Assembly (NCBI GenBank): GCA_021773135.1
Contig: JAJFKP010000010.1
Location: forward strand, 1-64,000
Source: Woeseiaceae bacterium
GTDB taxonomy: Bacteria; Pseudomonadota; Gammaproteobacteria; Steroidobacterales; Woeseiaceae
Direction of reading: 5' to 3'
Length of the DNA: 64,000 bases
Numbering within the stretch: position 1 is the stretch's first letter; each line of letters opens with the position of its first letter. The position numbers and the translations under genes were made by a program. The notes under the pieces are model-generated. The model saw nothing but the letters and a program-made list of their open reading frames with translations, had not been told where the DNA came from and searched no databases. Shown one piece after another: positions 51,651-62,947 of the stretch.

Positions 51651-52601
51651 ATGACTGCGCGCCCGATTATCATTGATTGCGATCCCGGGCAGGACGATGC
51701 TATCAATCTCCTGCTGGCGTTCTCGTCACCTGAGGCGCTGAAAATCCTCGGCATTACCACCGTTGCCGGCAATGTCCCTCTGAATCTGACTGAGCGCAAC
51801 GCACGACTGATGTGTGATATTGCGGGTCGTCATGATGCGCCGGTTTTTGCCGGCTGCGACCGACCGTTGGAAAGAGAATTGCTGACGGCCGAGAAGATCC
51901 ACGGCAAGACCGGCATCGACGGTGTCGATTTAGTCGCGCCAAGACAGCCGCTCGAGGCGCAGCACGCCGTGGCTTTTATTGTTGAGACCTTACGCGCTGC
52001 AGAAGTCAATTCGATAACGTTGGTGCCAACCGGACCACTGACCAACATCGCAGCAGCGATCGAGACAGATCGAACGATTCTGGACAAGGTTCAGGAAATT
52101 GTCCTGATGGGTGGCGCGATGCGCGAGGGCGGCAATCAGTCACCGTCAGCAGAGTTTAATATTCTGGTAGACCCACAGGCTGCCGATATCGTGTTTCGCT
52201 GCGGGCGTCCTATCACAGCGATCGGTCTGGATGTGACGCACCAGGTGCTGGGGACGCCGCAACGGCGCGACCGGATTCGAGCCATCGACAATGACGTTGC
52301 CCGGGCGACCGTTGGCATGCTCGATTTTTTCGATCGCTACGATACGGCAAAATACGGATCACTCGGGGCGCCGTTACACGACCCCTGCACCGTGGCTTAC
52401 TTGTTGGCGCCCGAATTGTTCAAGGGGAAGCACTGCAACGTCAGTGTTGAAATACACTCGGAGCTGACCATGGGACATACGGCTGTGGATTTCTGGCATG
52501 TGACTGACAGGCCGAGGAATGCGCTGTGGATGCATTCTATTGATGCGGATGGTTTCTTCGAACTCCTGGTAAACAGACTGGATCGATTCAGCCATGCCTG
52601 A
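51651..52601 (+). CDS. Nucleoside hydrolase (Rih-type)
   Basis: 316 residues. The calcium-binding N-terminal motif PIIIDCDPGQDDAINLLLAF is exact for inosine-uridine nucleoside hydrolases, with DGVDLVAP, EFNILVDPQAADIVFRCGRP and LHDPCTVAYLLAPELF further on. It hydrolyses ribonucleosides to base and free ribose, which fits the ribokinase that overlaps its end by eight bases. Specificity for pyrimidine or purine nucleosides is not readable. Confidence 0.92.
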   Translation: MTARPIIIDCDPGQDDAINLLLAFSSPEALKILGITTVAGNVPLNLTERNARLMCDIAGRHDAPVFAGCDRPLERELLTAEKIHGKTGIDGVDLVAPRQPLEAQHAVAFIVETLRAAEVNSITLVPTGPLTNIAAAIETDRTILDKVQEIVLMGGAMREGGNQSPSAEFNILVDPQAADIVFRCGRPITAIGLDVTHQVLGTPQRRDRIRAIDNDVARATVGMLDFFDRYDTAKYGSLGAPLHDPCTVAYLLAPELFKGKHCNVSVEIHSELTMGHTAVDFWHVTDRPRNALWMHSIDADGFFELLVNRLDRFSHA

Positions 52602-53442
52602 TCGAAAAAAAATTGTCGTAGTCGGATCGGTGAATCTGGATATCGTCGTCACGGTCGACAGGTTGCCCGTTGCCGGAGAGACGGTTTCGGGCGGCACGCT
52701 CAGTCAGTTCCCTGGTGGCAAAGGCGCCAACCAGGCGCTGGCGGCGAAAAGACTGGGGGCTGACGTTTCACTCGTCGCATGTGTTGGCGATGACGCCAAC
52801 GCGGATGCCGCATTGGCATTGTTGCGCAAGGGCGGCGTGGATCTCTCGGCATGCAGGCGTGACGAAGCGGCCGCAACCGGTGTCGCGCTGATCGCGGTGT
52901 CATCCGACGGTGAAAATCAGATCGTCGTCGTGCCTGGTGCAAATCGCGTATCAACTCCGGAGGATATGAATTTGCCTGAAGCAGATGCGCTGATATGCCA
53001 GCTCGAGGTGCCGGTGGCGACATTGCAAAGTGCTACGGAATCGTTCGCCGGGTTCATCAGTATCAACCTGGCGCCGGCAATCGATGTGCCCGCAGACCTG
53101 ATCGACAGCGCCGACCTGGTTGTCGTCAACGAAACCGAGGCCGCGTTTTACGGGGACAGCCTGAAGGGGTTCGCCGGACTCCTGGCCATTACCTATGGCG
53201 CCGAAGGTGCGGTGCTAATGAAGGGTGGCGAAGTCGTCGCTCGGTCCAGACCGCCGGCAATTGAGGTGGTCGACACGACCGGCGCGGGCGATACGTTTAC
53301 CGCCGCGTTGACGCTCGCGATAATAGAAGGTCATGACTTCCAGGCAGCACTGGATTTTGCCTGTGCCGCGGGCGCCGCTGCAGCGACCAGAGCCGGCGCG
53401 CAGCCGTCACTTCCATCGCGTGCGGAAGTAGATTCACTTTGA
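52594..53442 (+). CDS. rbsK: Ribokinase
   Basis: 282 residues, PfkB fold. GSVNLDIVVTVDRLPVAGETV, FPGGKGANQALAAKRLGADV and the C-terminal DTTGAGDTFTAALTL (catalytic aspartate in GAGD) are typical. It phosphorylates ribose released by the hydrolase to ribose 5-phosphate. It overlaps the hydrolase by eight bases and its stop overlaps the next start by four bases. Confidence 0.92.
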   Translation: MPDRKKIVVVGSVNLDIVVTVDRLPVAGETVSGGTLSQFPGGKGANQALAAKRLGADVSLVACVGDDANADAALALLRKGGVDLSACRRDEAAATGVALIAVSSDGENQIVVVPGANRVSTPEDMNLPEADALICQLEVPVATLQSATESFAGFISINLAPAIDVPADLIDSADLVVVNETEAAFYGDSLKGFAGLLAITYGAEGAVLMKGGEVVARSRPPAIEVVDTTGAGDTFTAALTLAIIEGHDFQAALDFACAAGAAAATRAGAQPSLPSRAEVDSL

Positions 53443-54095
53443 GCATTAGCCACGAATCTTACTATTCGGATGCGGAAGAAATTACGCATGCGGCCACTCA
53501 CGGTCTGGGTGCATTGCTCAGCATCGGTGCGCTCGTGTGGATGCTCGATGTTTCTATCGCGGCAGCGGATCCATGGAGAATATTCGCCAGTGTCGTTTAT
53601 GGGTTCAGCCTGATCATGCTGTTTTCAGCTTCTACGCTCTATCACTCGCTGCACAAATCCGCGCACAGATCTTTCCTCAAAATCATGGATCACTGCGCAA
53701 TCTATCTCCTGATTGCCGGGACTGCGACGCCATTCCTGCTTATCGCAATGCAGGGTGGATTTCGTTGGTGGCTCTTCGGCGCAATGTGGGGGATGGCAAT
53801 GATTGGCATCTGGTCAAAACTGGCGCACGGACATAAGCATCCAAGAGTATCCTTGTTCAGCTATTTGCTCATGGGATGGGTGATGGTGATTGCGCTACCC
53901 GAATTGACCGATGCAATCGGTGCCGGTGGCATTCGGTGGCTGGTTGCCGGAGGAGTCAGTTACACGGTTGGTGCGTCGTTTTACATGGCAAAGGGCTGGA
54001 AATTCAGCCACGCGGTCTGGCACCTGTTCGTGCTTGGCGGGAGCGCCTGCCATTTCGTCCCGATAATTCTCTATGTCCTGCCTGTTGCCGACTGA
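53439..54095 (+). CDS. Hemolysin III/PAQR-family membrane protein
   Basis: 218 residues with seven membrane helices. EEITHAATHGLGALLSIGAL with the metal histidine, YHSLHKSAHRSFLKIMDHCAIYLLIAG and the final HAVWHLFVLGGSACHF histidines are the hemolysin III/adiponectin-receptor signature (zinc-dependent hydrolase fold). The start is TTG, overlapping ribokinase by four bases (the end of the forward nucleoside operon). A lipid or nucleoside link is unknown; its place in this operon is unusual. Confidence 0.88.
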   Translation: MSISHESYYSDAEEITHAATHGLGALLSIGALVWMLDVSIAAADPWRIFASVVYGFSLIMLFSASTLYHSLHKSAHRSFLKIMDHCAIYLLIAGTATPFLLIAMQGGFRWWLFGAMWGMAMIGIWSKLAHGHKHPRVSLFSYLLMGWVMVIALPELTDAIGAGGIRWLVAGGVSYTVGASFYMAKGWKFSHAVWHLFVLGGSACHFVPIILYVLPVAD

Positions 54096-54127
54096 ACACT
54101 CTTTTAGATCATAACTAGGAATGTCTT

Positions 54128-54526
54128 TCAGCGTAGCCTGAAGGTCGCCGGTAACAGATCATCAATTAGGTAACTCTCGATCGAGCCGTCGTCACCAATC
54201 AGGATTACCCGTGTGTCCTCGCTTGCAAATTCCTGGATGCGTTGCCGACAGCCGCCGCATGGCGTGCAGGCTTCGAGATCGTCGGCGCCCCCTACGGCCG
54301 CGATCGCGACGATCTTTTTGCCGCCCGCCGCCACCATGGCACCAATCGCGTTCGCCTCAGCGCATGCGCCCTGCGGGAACGCGGCATTCTCAACGTTGCA
54401 GCCTGAATGGATAGCCCCGGTTTCATCGATCAGTGCAGCACCGACAAAAAAGCCGGAGTATGGCGCGTAGGCGTGGTGTCGAACTGCTTTCGCCGCAGCG
54501 ACCAGCATATTCTCGTCGACGGACAC
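54128..54526 (-). CDS. cdd: Cytidine deaminase
   Basis: 132 residues, the single-domain tetrameric type. Zinc ligands and catalytic glutamate are in GACAEANAIGAM (C-A-E) and CTPCGGCRQ; SGCNVENAAFPQG precedes them. It turns cytidine or deoxycytidine to uridine forms, feeding the hydrolase, phosphorylase and reductive pyrimidine pathway around it. It is the last gene of the reverse run and follows preA by 16 bases. Confidence 0.95.
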   Translation of the reverse strand: MSVDENMLVAAAKAVRHHAYAPYSGFFVGAALIDETGAIHSGCNVENAAFPQGACAEANAIGAMVAAGGKKIVAIAAVGGADDLEACTPCGGCRQRIQEFASEDTRVILIGDDGSIESYLIDDLLPATFRLR

Positions 54527-54542
54527 TTAACGAATTTCCATG

Positions 54543-55844
54543 TCAGGCGTCTTTCCGCAGCGGGTTGTTCGGGTGGGTCGTCCAGTCAGCTTTGTCGCTT
54601 CGAATAGCTTTGCCGGTGCGCGGGTCCGTGCCTGCCGTCATCGGCTGCATCGATATGCATCCATCGACAGGGCATACGCTGACGCACAGGTTGCAACCGA
54701 CGCATTCGGCATCGATGACTTGGAAATGTCGTGCGCCGTTAACCTCGCGCGTAATCGCCTGGTGTGAAGTGTCTTCGCAGACGATATGACAGCGGCCACA
54801 CTTGATACACAGGTCCTGGTCGATAACCGCTTTTTCGACGTAATTGAGATTCAGGAATTGCCAGTCGGTAACGCTGGGCACGGCCTTGCCGACCAGGTCC
54901 GCAACGGATCGCATGCCTTTCTCGTCGAGAAATTTCGAGAGGCCATCCGTCAGGTCATCGATGATGCCAAAGCCGTACACCATTGCCGCTGTGCACACCT
55001 GCACGTTCGACGCGCCAAGCGCCATGAAATCCACAGCGTCACGCCAGTCCTGGATGCCGCCAATGCCTGATATGGGTATTTTTGCTGTATCCCTGGTGCG
55101 TGCGATTTCGGCAACCATGTGCAGAGCAATGGGCTTCACTGCCTGGCCACAGTAACCGCCGTGCGAACCCATGCCATCAGTCGTCGGATACATCGTAAGC
55201 GTGTCGTAGTTGACGCGCATGATTGAATTCACGGTATTGATTAACGAGACGGCATCGGCACCGCCGTCCCACGCCGCCTTCGCCGGCGGGAGAATATTCG
55301 TAACATTCGGTGTTAACTTGACGATGACCGGCGTGGTCGCATACTTCTTGCACCATTCGGTTGCCATCCGGATGTATTCAGGCACCTGGCCGACGGCTGC
55401 CCCCATGCCGCGTTCAGACATCCCGTGCGGACAGCCGAAATTCAGCTCGAATCCGTCCGCGCCCGTGTCTTCGATCATCGGCACGTACTTCGCCCACGTT
55501 GCTTCGTTCATCGGCAGCATCACCGAGGCAATGACTGCCCGGTCGGGCCAGTCCTTCTTGATCTGGCGGATCTCATCCAGGTTGGTCTGCAACGGACGAT
55601 CGGTGATCAGCTCGATATTGTTGAAACCAATGACGCGCTTCTCGTTGCTGTGCATGGCACTGTATCGTGGGCCATTCACATTAACGATGGGCGGGTCTTC
55701 GCCAAGCGTCTTCCAGACGGCTCCGCCCCAGCCGGCTTCGAATGCTCGATTCACGTTGTAGGCTTTATCAGTCGGTGGCGCCGACGCCAGCCAGAACGGA
55801 TTCGGCGTTCTGATGCCGATAAACTCGGACGTGAGGTCAGTCAT
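54543..55844 (-). CDS. preA: Dihydropyrimidine dehydrogenase subunit PreA
   Basis: 433 residues. The N-terminal FMN barrel has NPFWLASAPPTDKAYNV and the active-site NFGCPHGMSERG; the C-terminal ferredoxin part has two 4Fe-4S sets (DLCIKCGRCHIVCED and CVGCNLCVSVCP). PreA works with PreT to reduce uracil and thymine. The ATG at 55844 overlaps the preT stop by eight bases. Confidence 0.94.
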   Translation of the reverse strand: MTDLTSEFIGIRTPNPFWLASAPPTDKAYNVNRAFEAGWGGAVWKTLGEDPPIVNVNGPRYSAMHSNEKRVIGFNNIELITDRPLQTNLDEIRQIKKDWPDRAVIASVMLPMNEATWAKYVPMIEDTGADGFELNFGCPHGMSERGMGAAVGQVPEYIRMATEWCKKYATTPVIVKLTPNVTNILPPAKAAWDGGADAVSLINTVNSIMRVNYDTLTMYPTTDGMGSHGGYCGQAVKPIALHMVAEIARTRDTAKIPISGIGGIQDWRDAVDFMALGASNVQVCTAAMVYGFGIIDDLTDGLSKFLDEKGMRSVADLVGKAVPSVTDWQFLNLNYVEKAVIDQDLCIKCGRCHIVCEDTSHQAITREVNGARHFQVIDAECVGCNLCVSVCPVDGCISMQPMTAGTDPRTGKAIRSDKADWTTHPNNPLRKDA

Positions 55845-57195
55845 TGTCGGGCTCCCCGGCACGGAGGTGTCTGTCAATCGATATTGCCGCCAGCTTGCCG
55901 TCCTGAACAGCAGTGACGGTCAGGTCATCATGACCGAAAACGCAGTCTCCGCCGGCCCAGACGCCTTCGATCGTCGTTCTGCGCTCCGCATCGACGATGA
56001 GTTTGCCATGCTGTTGTCCGATGCTGGCAGCGATCTCGCCGAGCGTGTCCCGATCGAGCGCCTGGCCGACAGCCTTGAAAACGATGTCAGCTTTGGCGCT
56101 CCATGTCTCACTGGCTTGTTGCAGCTTGCCATCGTCGTCCAGCGTAGTCCGCGCAAATGTTACACGCGTTCCGTCGTCGCGCGGTTCAATGCCAACCGGC
56201 GTCGACCAAAGTCTGATGCTGACACCATTTGTCTGCGCAAGGTCCTGTTCGAACCGACTGGCGCCCATTTGATCCGCGCCGCGCCGGTAGACAATGTCCA
56301 CACGCTCCGAGCCCAGTCTCCGGCACTGCACGGCCACGTCGATAGCGGTCATGCCGCCGCCAATTACAATGACCCGTCGCCCTACTGGCAGGGCGCTCTT
56401 GTCATCCGCCTGGCGAAGTGCCGCGATGAATTCGACCGCATTCACAATTCCGCTGGCGTCTTCGTTGTCCAGGCCAAGGGAGTTGATACCGCCCAGGCCG
56501 AAACCAAGAAACACGGCATCGTACTCGGCGCGCAGCTCGTCGAGGCCTATATCGACGCCAAGTGCTTTATCTGTGTGCACCTCAATGCCGCCAATAGCCA
56601 GTATCCAGTCTACTTCGCGCTGCGCAAAATCATTGATGGTTTTGTAGGCGGCGATGCCGTACTCATTGAGGCCACCGAGCTTGCGATCGCGACTGTAGAC
56701 GACCACGTCGTTGCCGAGCATTGTCAGTCGGTGCGCGCATGCCAGTCCCGCGGGGCCGCCACCGACCACGGCAACTTTCCTGCCCGTAGGTGTGCCTCGT
56801 GTGAAGATCGGCTGGTTCGTATCAAATACCGGGTCGGTCGCATAACGCTGCAACAATCCGATGTTGACCGGCTTGTCTTCGTGCACGTTGCGAACGCAGG
56901 CTTCCTCGCACAAGACCTCCGTTGGACAGACGCGTGCACACATGCCGCCAAAAATGTTCTCGCGCAGAATGGTTTCAGCAGAGCCTTTGACATTGTCACT
57001 GCGAATTTTTTGAATAAAGGCCGGGATGTCGATGTCGGTAGGGCAGGCGGTCGTGCAGGGCGCATCGAAGCAGAAGTAGCACCGATCGGCCTCGATCAGC
57101 GCTTCTGGCCGCGACAGGGGTGGATGCAGGTCCGCGAAATTTCGCGCGATTTCATCCGCAGACAGGCGGCCACTCTTGACATCCGGCCCGGCCAT
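55837..57195 (-). CDS. preT: Dihydropyrimidine dehydrogenase subunit PreT
   Basis: 452 residues. An N-terminal iron-sulfur region (DRCYFCFDAPCTTACPTDI and FGGMCARVCPTEVLCEEAC) leads to an FAD domain (VAVVGGGPAGLACAHRL) and an NADH domain (VIVIGGGMTAIDVAVQ), as in the GltD-like electron-transfer subunit. It passes electrons from NADH to PreA. It starts two bases after the hydA stop. Confidence 0.94.
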   Translation of the reverse strand: MAGPDVKSGRLSADEIARNFADLHPPLSRPEALIEADRCYFCFDAPCTTACPTDIDIPAFIQKIRSDNVKGSAETILRENIFGGMCARVCPTEVLCEEACVRNVHEDKPVNIGLLQRYATDPVFDTNQPIFTRGTPTGRKVAVVGGGPAGLACAHRLTMLGNDVVVYSRDRKLGGLNEYGIAAYKTINDFAQREVDWILAIGGIEVHTDKALGVDIGLDELRAEYDAVFLGFGLGGINSLGLDNEDASGIVNAVEFIAALRQADDKSALPVGRRVIVIGGGMTAIDVAVQCRRLGSERVDIVYRRGADQMGASRFEQDLAQTNGVSIRLWSTPVGIEPRDDGTRVTFARTTLDDDGKLQQASETWSAKADIVFKAVGQALDRDTLGEIAASIGQQHGKLIVDAERRTTIEGVWAGGDCVFGHDDLTVTAVQDGKLAAISIDRHLRAGEPDND

Positions 57196-57197
57196 AA

Positions 57198-60096
<2,899 letters not shown>

Positions 60097-60103
60097 TTAT
60101 TCC

Positions 60104-60976
60104 TTAGCCTTCAATCAGGTCGAGATAAAGTTCAGGCCGACGGTCGCGGAAAAACTGCCAGGTATCTCTGACCTCGCGAATCATATCGAGATCTATTTCG
60201 TGGACCAGCAGTTCATCTTCGCCGTAACTCGCCTGTGCCTCGATCGCGCCGCGTGGATTGACAATGTAGCTGGAGCCATAGAATTCACCCATGTCGCTGG
60301 CCCAGGGTTCTTCCTTGCCGATGCGATTAATGGCACCGATGAAGACACCGTTGGCCGCTGCCGATGCGGGTTGCTCCAGTTCCCACAGATACTTGCTCAG
60401 GCCGGCAACCGTTGCCGATGGATTGACGATGTATTCTGCACCGTTCAGGGCAAGCGCGCGCCAGCCCTCCGGAAAGTGACGGTCATAGCAAATGTATACG
60501 CCGAGTTTCAGATAGGCGGTCTCAAAAACGGGGTAGCCGAGGTCACCGGGTTTGAAAAAGAATTTTTCGTAAAAGCCCGGATCGACCTGCGGGATGTGTG
60601 TCTTGCGATACTTACCCAGGTAGGTGCCGTCAGCATCGATTACCGCCGCCGTGTTGTAGTAAACGCCGGTCATTTCTTCTTCGTAGATAGGGACGACAAT
60701 CACCATGTTGTGCTTCTTGGCGTATTCCTGCATGAGTCGGGTCGTGTGACCGTCTGGAATCGTTTCAGCAGCGGCATACCATTTCCTGTCCTGGCTCGGA
60801 CAAAAGTAGGGTTGCGTAAATACTTCCTGAAAGCAGAGGATCTGCACGCCCTGTTTGCCCGCGTCTTCGATATAGGGAATGTGTGCCTCGAGCATGACAT
60901 CGCGAATCTGGTCGGGATGTTTGCTGGTATCGCCCTTGAACGCCATCTGGATTAGTCCGCACTTCACTTTCGCCAT
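60104..60976 (-). CDS. Beta-ureidopropionase (N-carbamoyl-beta-alanine amidohydrolase)
   Basis: 290 residues, nitrilase superfamily. The catalytic triad is visible: E in LCFQEVFTQPYF, K in YRKTHIPQVDPGFYEK, C in VYICYDRHFPEGWR. It releases beta-alanine or beta-aminoisobutyrate, ammonia and carbon dioxide. The ATG at 60976 has AGG upstream; 61048 is an unlikely longer start. It is the first gene of the reverse pyrimidine operon and so holds its promoter region. Confidence 0.9.
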   Translation of the reverse strand: MAKVKCGLIQMAFKGDTSKHPDQIRDVMLEAHIPYIEDAGKQGVQILCFQEVFTQPYFCPSQDRKWYAAAETIPDGHTTRLMQEYAKKHNMVIVVPIYEEEMTGVYYNTAAVIDADGTYLGKYRKTHIPQVDPGFYEKFFFKPGDLGYPVFETAYLKLGVYICYDRHFPEGWRALALNGAEYIVNPSATVAGLSKYLWELEQPASAAANGVFIGAINRIGKEEPWASDMGEFYGSSYIVNPRGAIEAQASYGEDELLVHEIDLDMIREVRDTWQFFRDRRPELYLDLIEG

Positions 60977-61233
60977 TACGGGCCTCGCTTGGTCTTTACG
61001 TCGCCGCGTGTGGTGGGCAACCGATGAGTGTGATCTTGTTACAAACATTCTAGCCGTAAGTTATCGGTTATTCGAATGTTTTACCGTTTTGCGATGAGCT
61101 GCAGGTTGCTTCCTGTGACAATAAAAAGTGTCAATTTCGACGCATTGGGCCATCGTGGGTTTCCATAATCGCAAATCAGCCTGCATGTTGGCAGAATCTG
61201 CCCTTTAACTAATCATCGATACTGAGCCGAACA

Positions 61234-62826
61234 ATGCATTTCAGGACACTCCAGGCCGCAACATTAATACTCCTTATGTGCGGCTGCGCGACGCAGAACA
61301 CGACTGCAGGTGGGCCGGATGGCGTTACCTTCCTGCATCTCAATGATACTTACCGGGTTGAGGCCGTTGAGGAGGGGCGCCGGGGCGGATTTGGGCGCGT
61401 CGCGACGCTGGTTCGGGAACTGCAGGCCGCAGGTCGCGACGTCAGGATTCTCCATGGCGGCGACTTTCTGTATCCGTCACTCGAGAGCCAGCTATGGAAT
61501 GGTGAGCAGATGGTGGAAGCAATGAACTTTCTGGATGCGCTGGCGCCGATGTATGTCGTTCCCGGCAATCATGAATTTGATTCTCGATCGCCTGACACGA
61601 TTATCGCCCGGGTGCGCGAGTCGGAGTTCGACTGGCTCGGCGACAACTTTGATTTTATCACCGGCGAGGTGGACGTTGATAAGCGGCTGCGCACCGGGTT
61701 TACGTTCTCATCCGGAAACAGGACAGTTGGCATCTTTGCCGTGACCGTGCAGCCCGAGCATGGTGGCAATCGGCGGCAATACACGCCGTTTTCAGGTAGC
61801 TATATTGAAAACGCGGAGCGCGTGATTGAGCAGTTTGAGGCGGATGGCGTCGACCTTATCATCGGTCTTACACACGTACACCTTGCCACCGACATCGAGA
61901 TTGCAAAGTTGAAAAGGCGCCACCCGAAGTTCGAATTCATCGTGGGTGGTCACGAGCATGAGGTGCAGCACGAAACTGGAGATGTCGCCAATGCGGCCAT
62001 CATGAAGGGCGCTTCCAATGCCAGGACTATCTGGCGGATTGATGTGAACTTTTCCGATTCCGGACCGGAAATTTCGGCACGACTGATCAAAGTTGATGAG
62101 TCTATCGAGCCGGACCCGGAATACCAGTTGATTGCCGGCAAATGGCGCACAAAACTGCTCGAACTAATGCCTTTTCTGCCAAGTCGCATCGGCGAGGCGG
62201 CCTTGCCGCTGGACGGTCGCGAGGTATCTGTAAGAGGCGGGGACAGCAATTGGGCCATGTTTATAGCAGACCAGATGCGCACGGCATTTCGAGATCCCCC
62301 TGCCGATCTCGCGTTCGTCAACGGGGGAACTCTGCGTATTGATGACTACATCGCCGAGGACATTACGTTTGAGGATATCGGCAGGACGTTCGGTTTTTCG
62401 TCCTACCTGCGCTACATGACCATGACGGGCGGTGATTTCCGCGACACGCTGGAAGCGGGCTACCGGGGCAATGGCCTCGGCAAGGGCTACTTTCCGCAAG
62501 GTTCCGGGTTTCGGGTCTGTGTCGATCAAGGCCGACCGAATGGCCGGCGCATCGTGCAGCTGCAGGTACCAACAGACGGTGGCTGGCAGGACATCGACGC
62601 AGACAAGGACTATTCGATTGTCGCGACTGACTACGTATACCGCGGTGGCGACGGCTACGACTTTACGACGGCGACTAACGTTTCGCGCCCCGCATCGGAG
62701 CTCAAGTATCTGGTCCTGGATGCAATAATTCGGGCGCAGGCGGCCGGCGAGAAAATAGGTAAGCCGCTCAACACCGCAACGCAGCGATTCTGGCTATTAC
62801 CTGCCGGCAAAAATACCTGTTTTTAA
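61234..62826 (+). CDS. Bifunctional metallophosphatase/5'-nucleotidase lipoprotein
   Basis: 530 residues. A lipobox (LLMCGCATQ) gives a lipid anchor. The metallophosphatase domain has VTFLHLNDTYRV, LHGGDFLYPS and YVVPGNHEFDSR near residue 110, and GGHEHEVQHE near 245; the C-terminal 5'-nucleotidase domain has FVNGGTLRIDDY and TDYVYRGGDGYDF. It resembles UshA-type enzymes that split nucleotides in the periplasm. It diverges from the pyrimidine operon. Confidence 0.9.
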   Translation: MHFRTLQAATLILLMCGCATQNTTAGGPDGVTFLHLNDTYRVEAVEEGRRGGFGRVATLVRELQAAGRDVRILHGGDFLYPSLESQLWNGEQMVEAMNFLDALAPMYVVPGNHEFDSRSPDTIIARVRESEFDWLGDNFDFITGEVDVDKRLRTGFTFSSGNRTVGIFAVTVQPEHGGNRRQYTPFSGSYIENAERVIEQFEADGVDLIIGLTHVHLATDIEIAKLKRRHPKFEFIVGGHEHEVQHETGDVANAAIMKGASNARTIWRIDVNFSDSGPEISARLIKVDESIEPDPEYQLIAGKWRTKLLELMPFLPSRIGEAALPLDGREVSVRGGDSNWAMFIADQMRTAFRDPPADLAFVNGGTLRIDDYIAEDITFEDIGRTFGFSSYLRYMTMTGGDFRDTLEAGYRGNGLGKGYFPQGSGFRVCVDQGRPNGRRIVQLQVPTDGGWQDIDADKDYSIVATDYVYRGGDGYDFTTATNVSRPASELKYLVLDAIIRAQAAGEKIGKPLNTATQRFWLLPAGKNTCF

Positions 62827-62828
62827 TC

Positions 62829-62885
62829 GGGACATTCTTAATACAGTTTATTAACTAAGTTGGCGCAGTTAATTATGAATGTCCC
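62829..62885. repeat. REP/MITE-like nested inverted repeat
   Basis: GGGACATTC (62829-62837) and its exact inverse GAATGTCCC (62877-62885) flank a 39-base middle that holds a second inverted pair, TTAACT (62851-62856) and AGTTAA (62867-62872). The element lies between two converging genes, the usual site of REP-type sequences. A link to REP-associated Y1 transposases is inferred from recollection of the end motif. Confidence 0.5.
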
Positions 62886-62896
62886 AATTAATTGCG

Positions 62897-62923
62897 AAAA
62901 AAAAGCGGCCCGCAGGCCGCTTT
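62897..62923 (-). terminator. Intrinsic terminator of the TonB-receptor-like gene
   Basis: AAAGCGGCC and its inverse flank a four-base loop (CGCA) and, on the reverse strand, run into eight T residues. It is 25-50 bases past the stop of the receptor gene. Confidence 0.88.
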
Positions 62924-62947
62924 GCATTGAGTCTTCGAGACGCGTTC

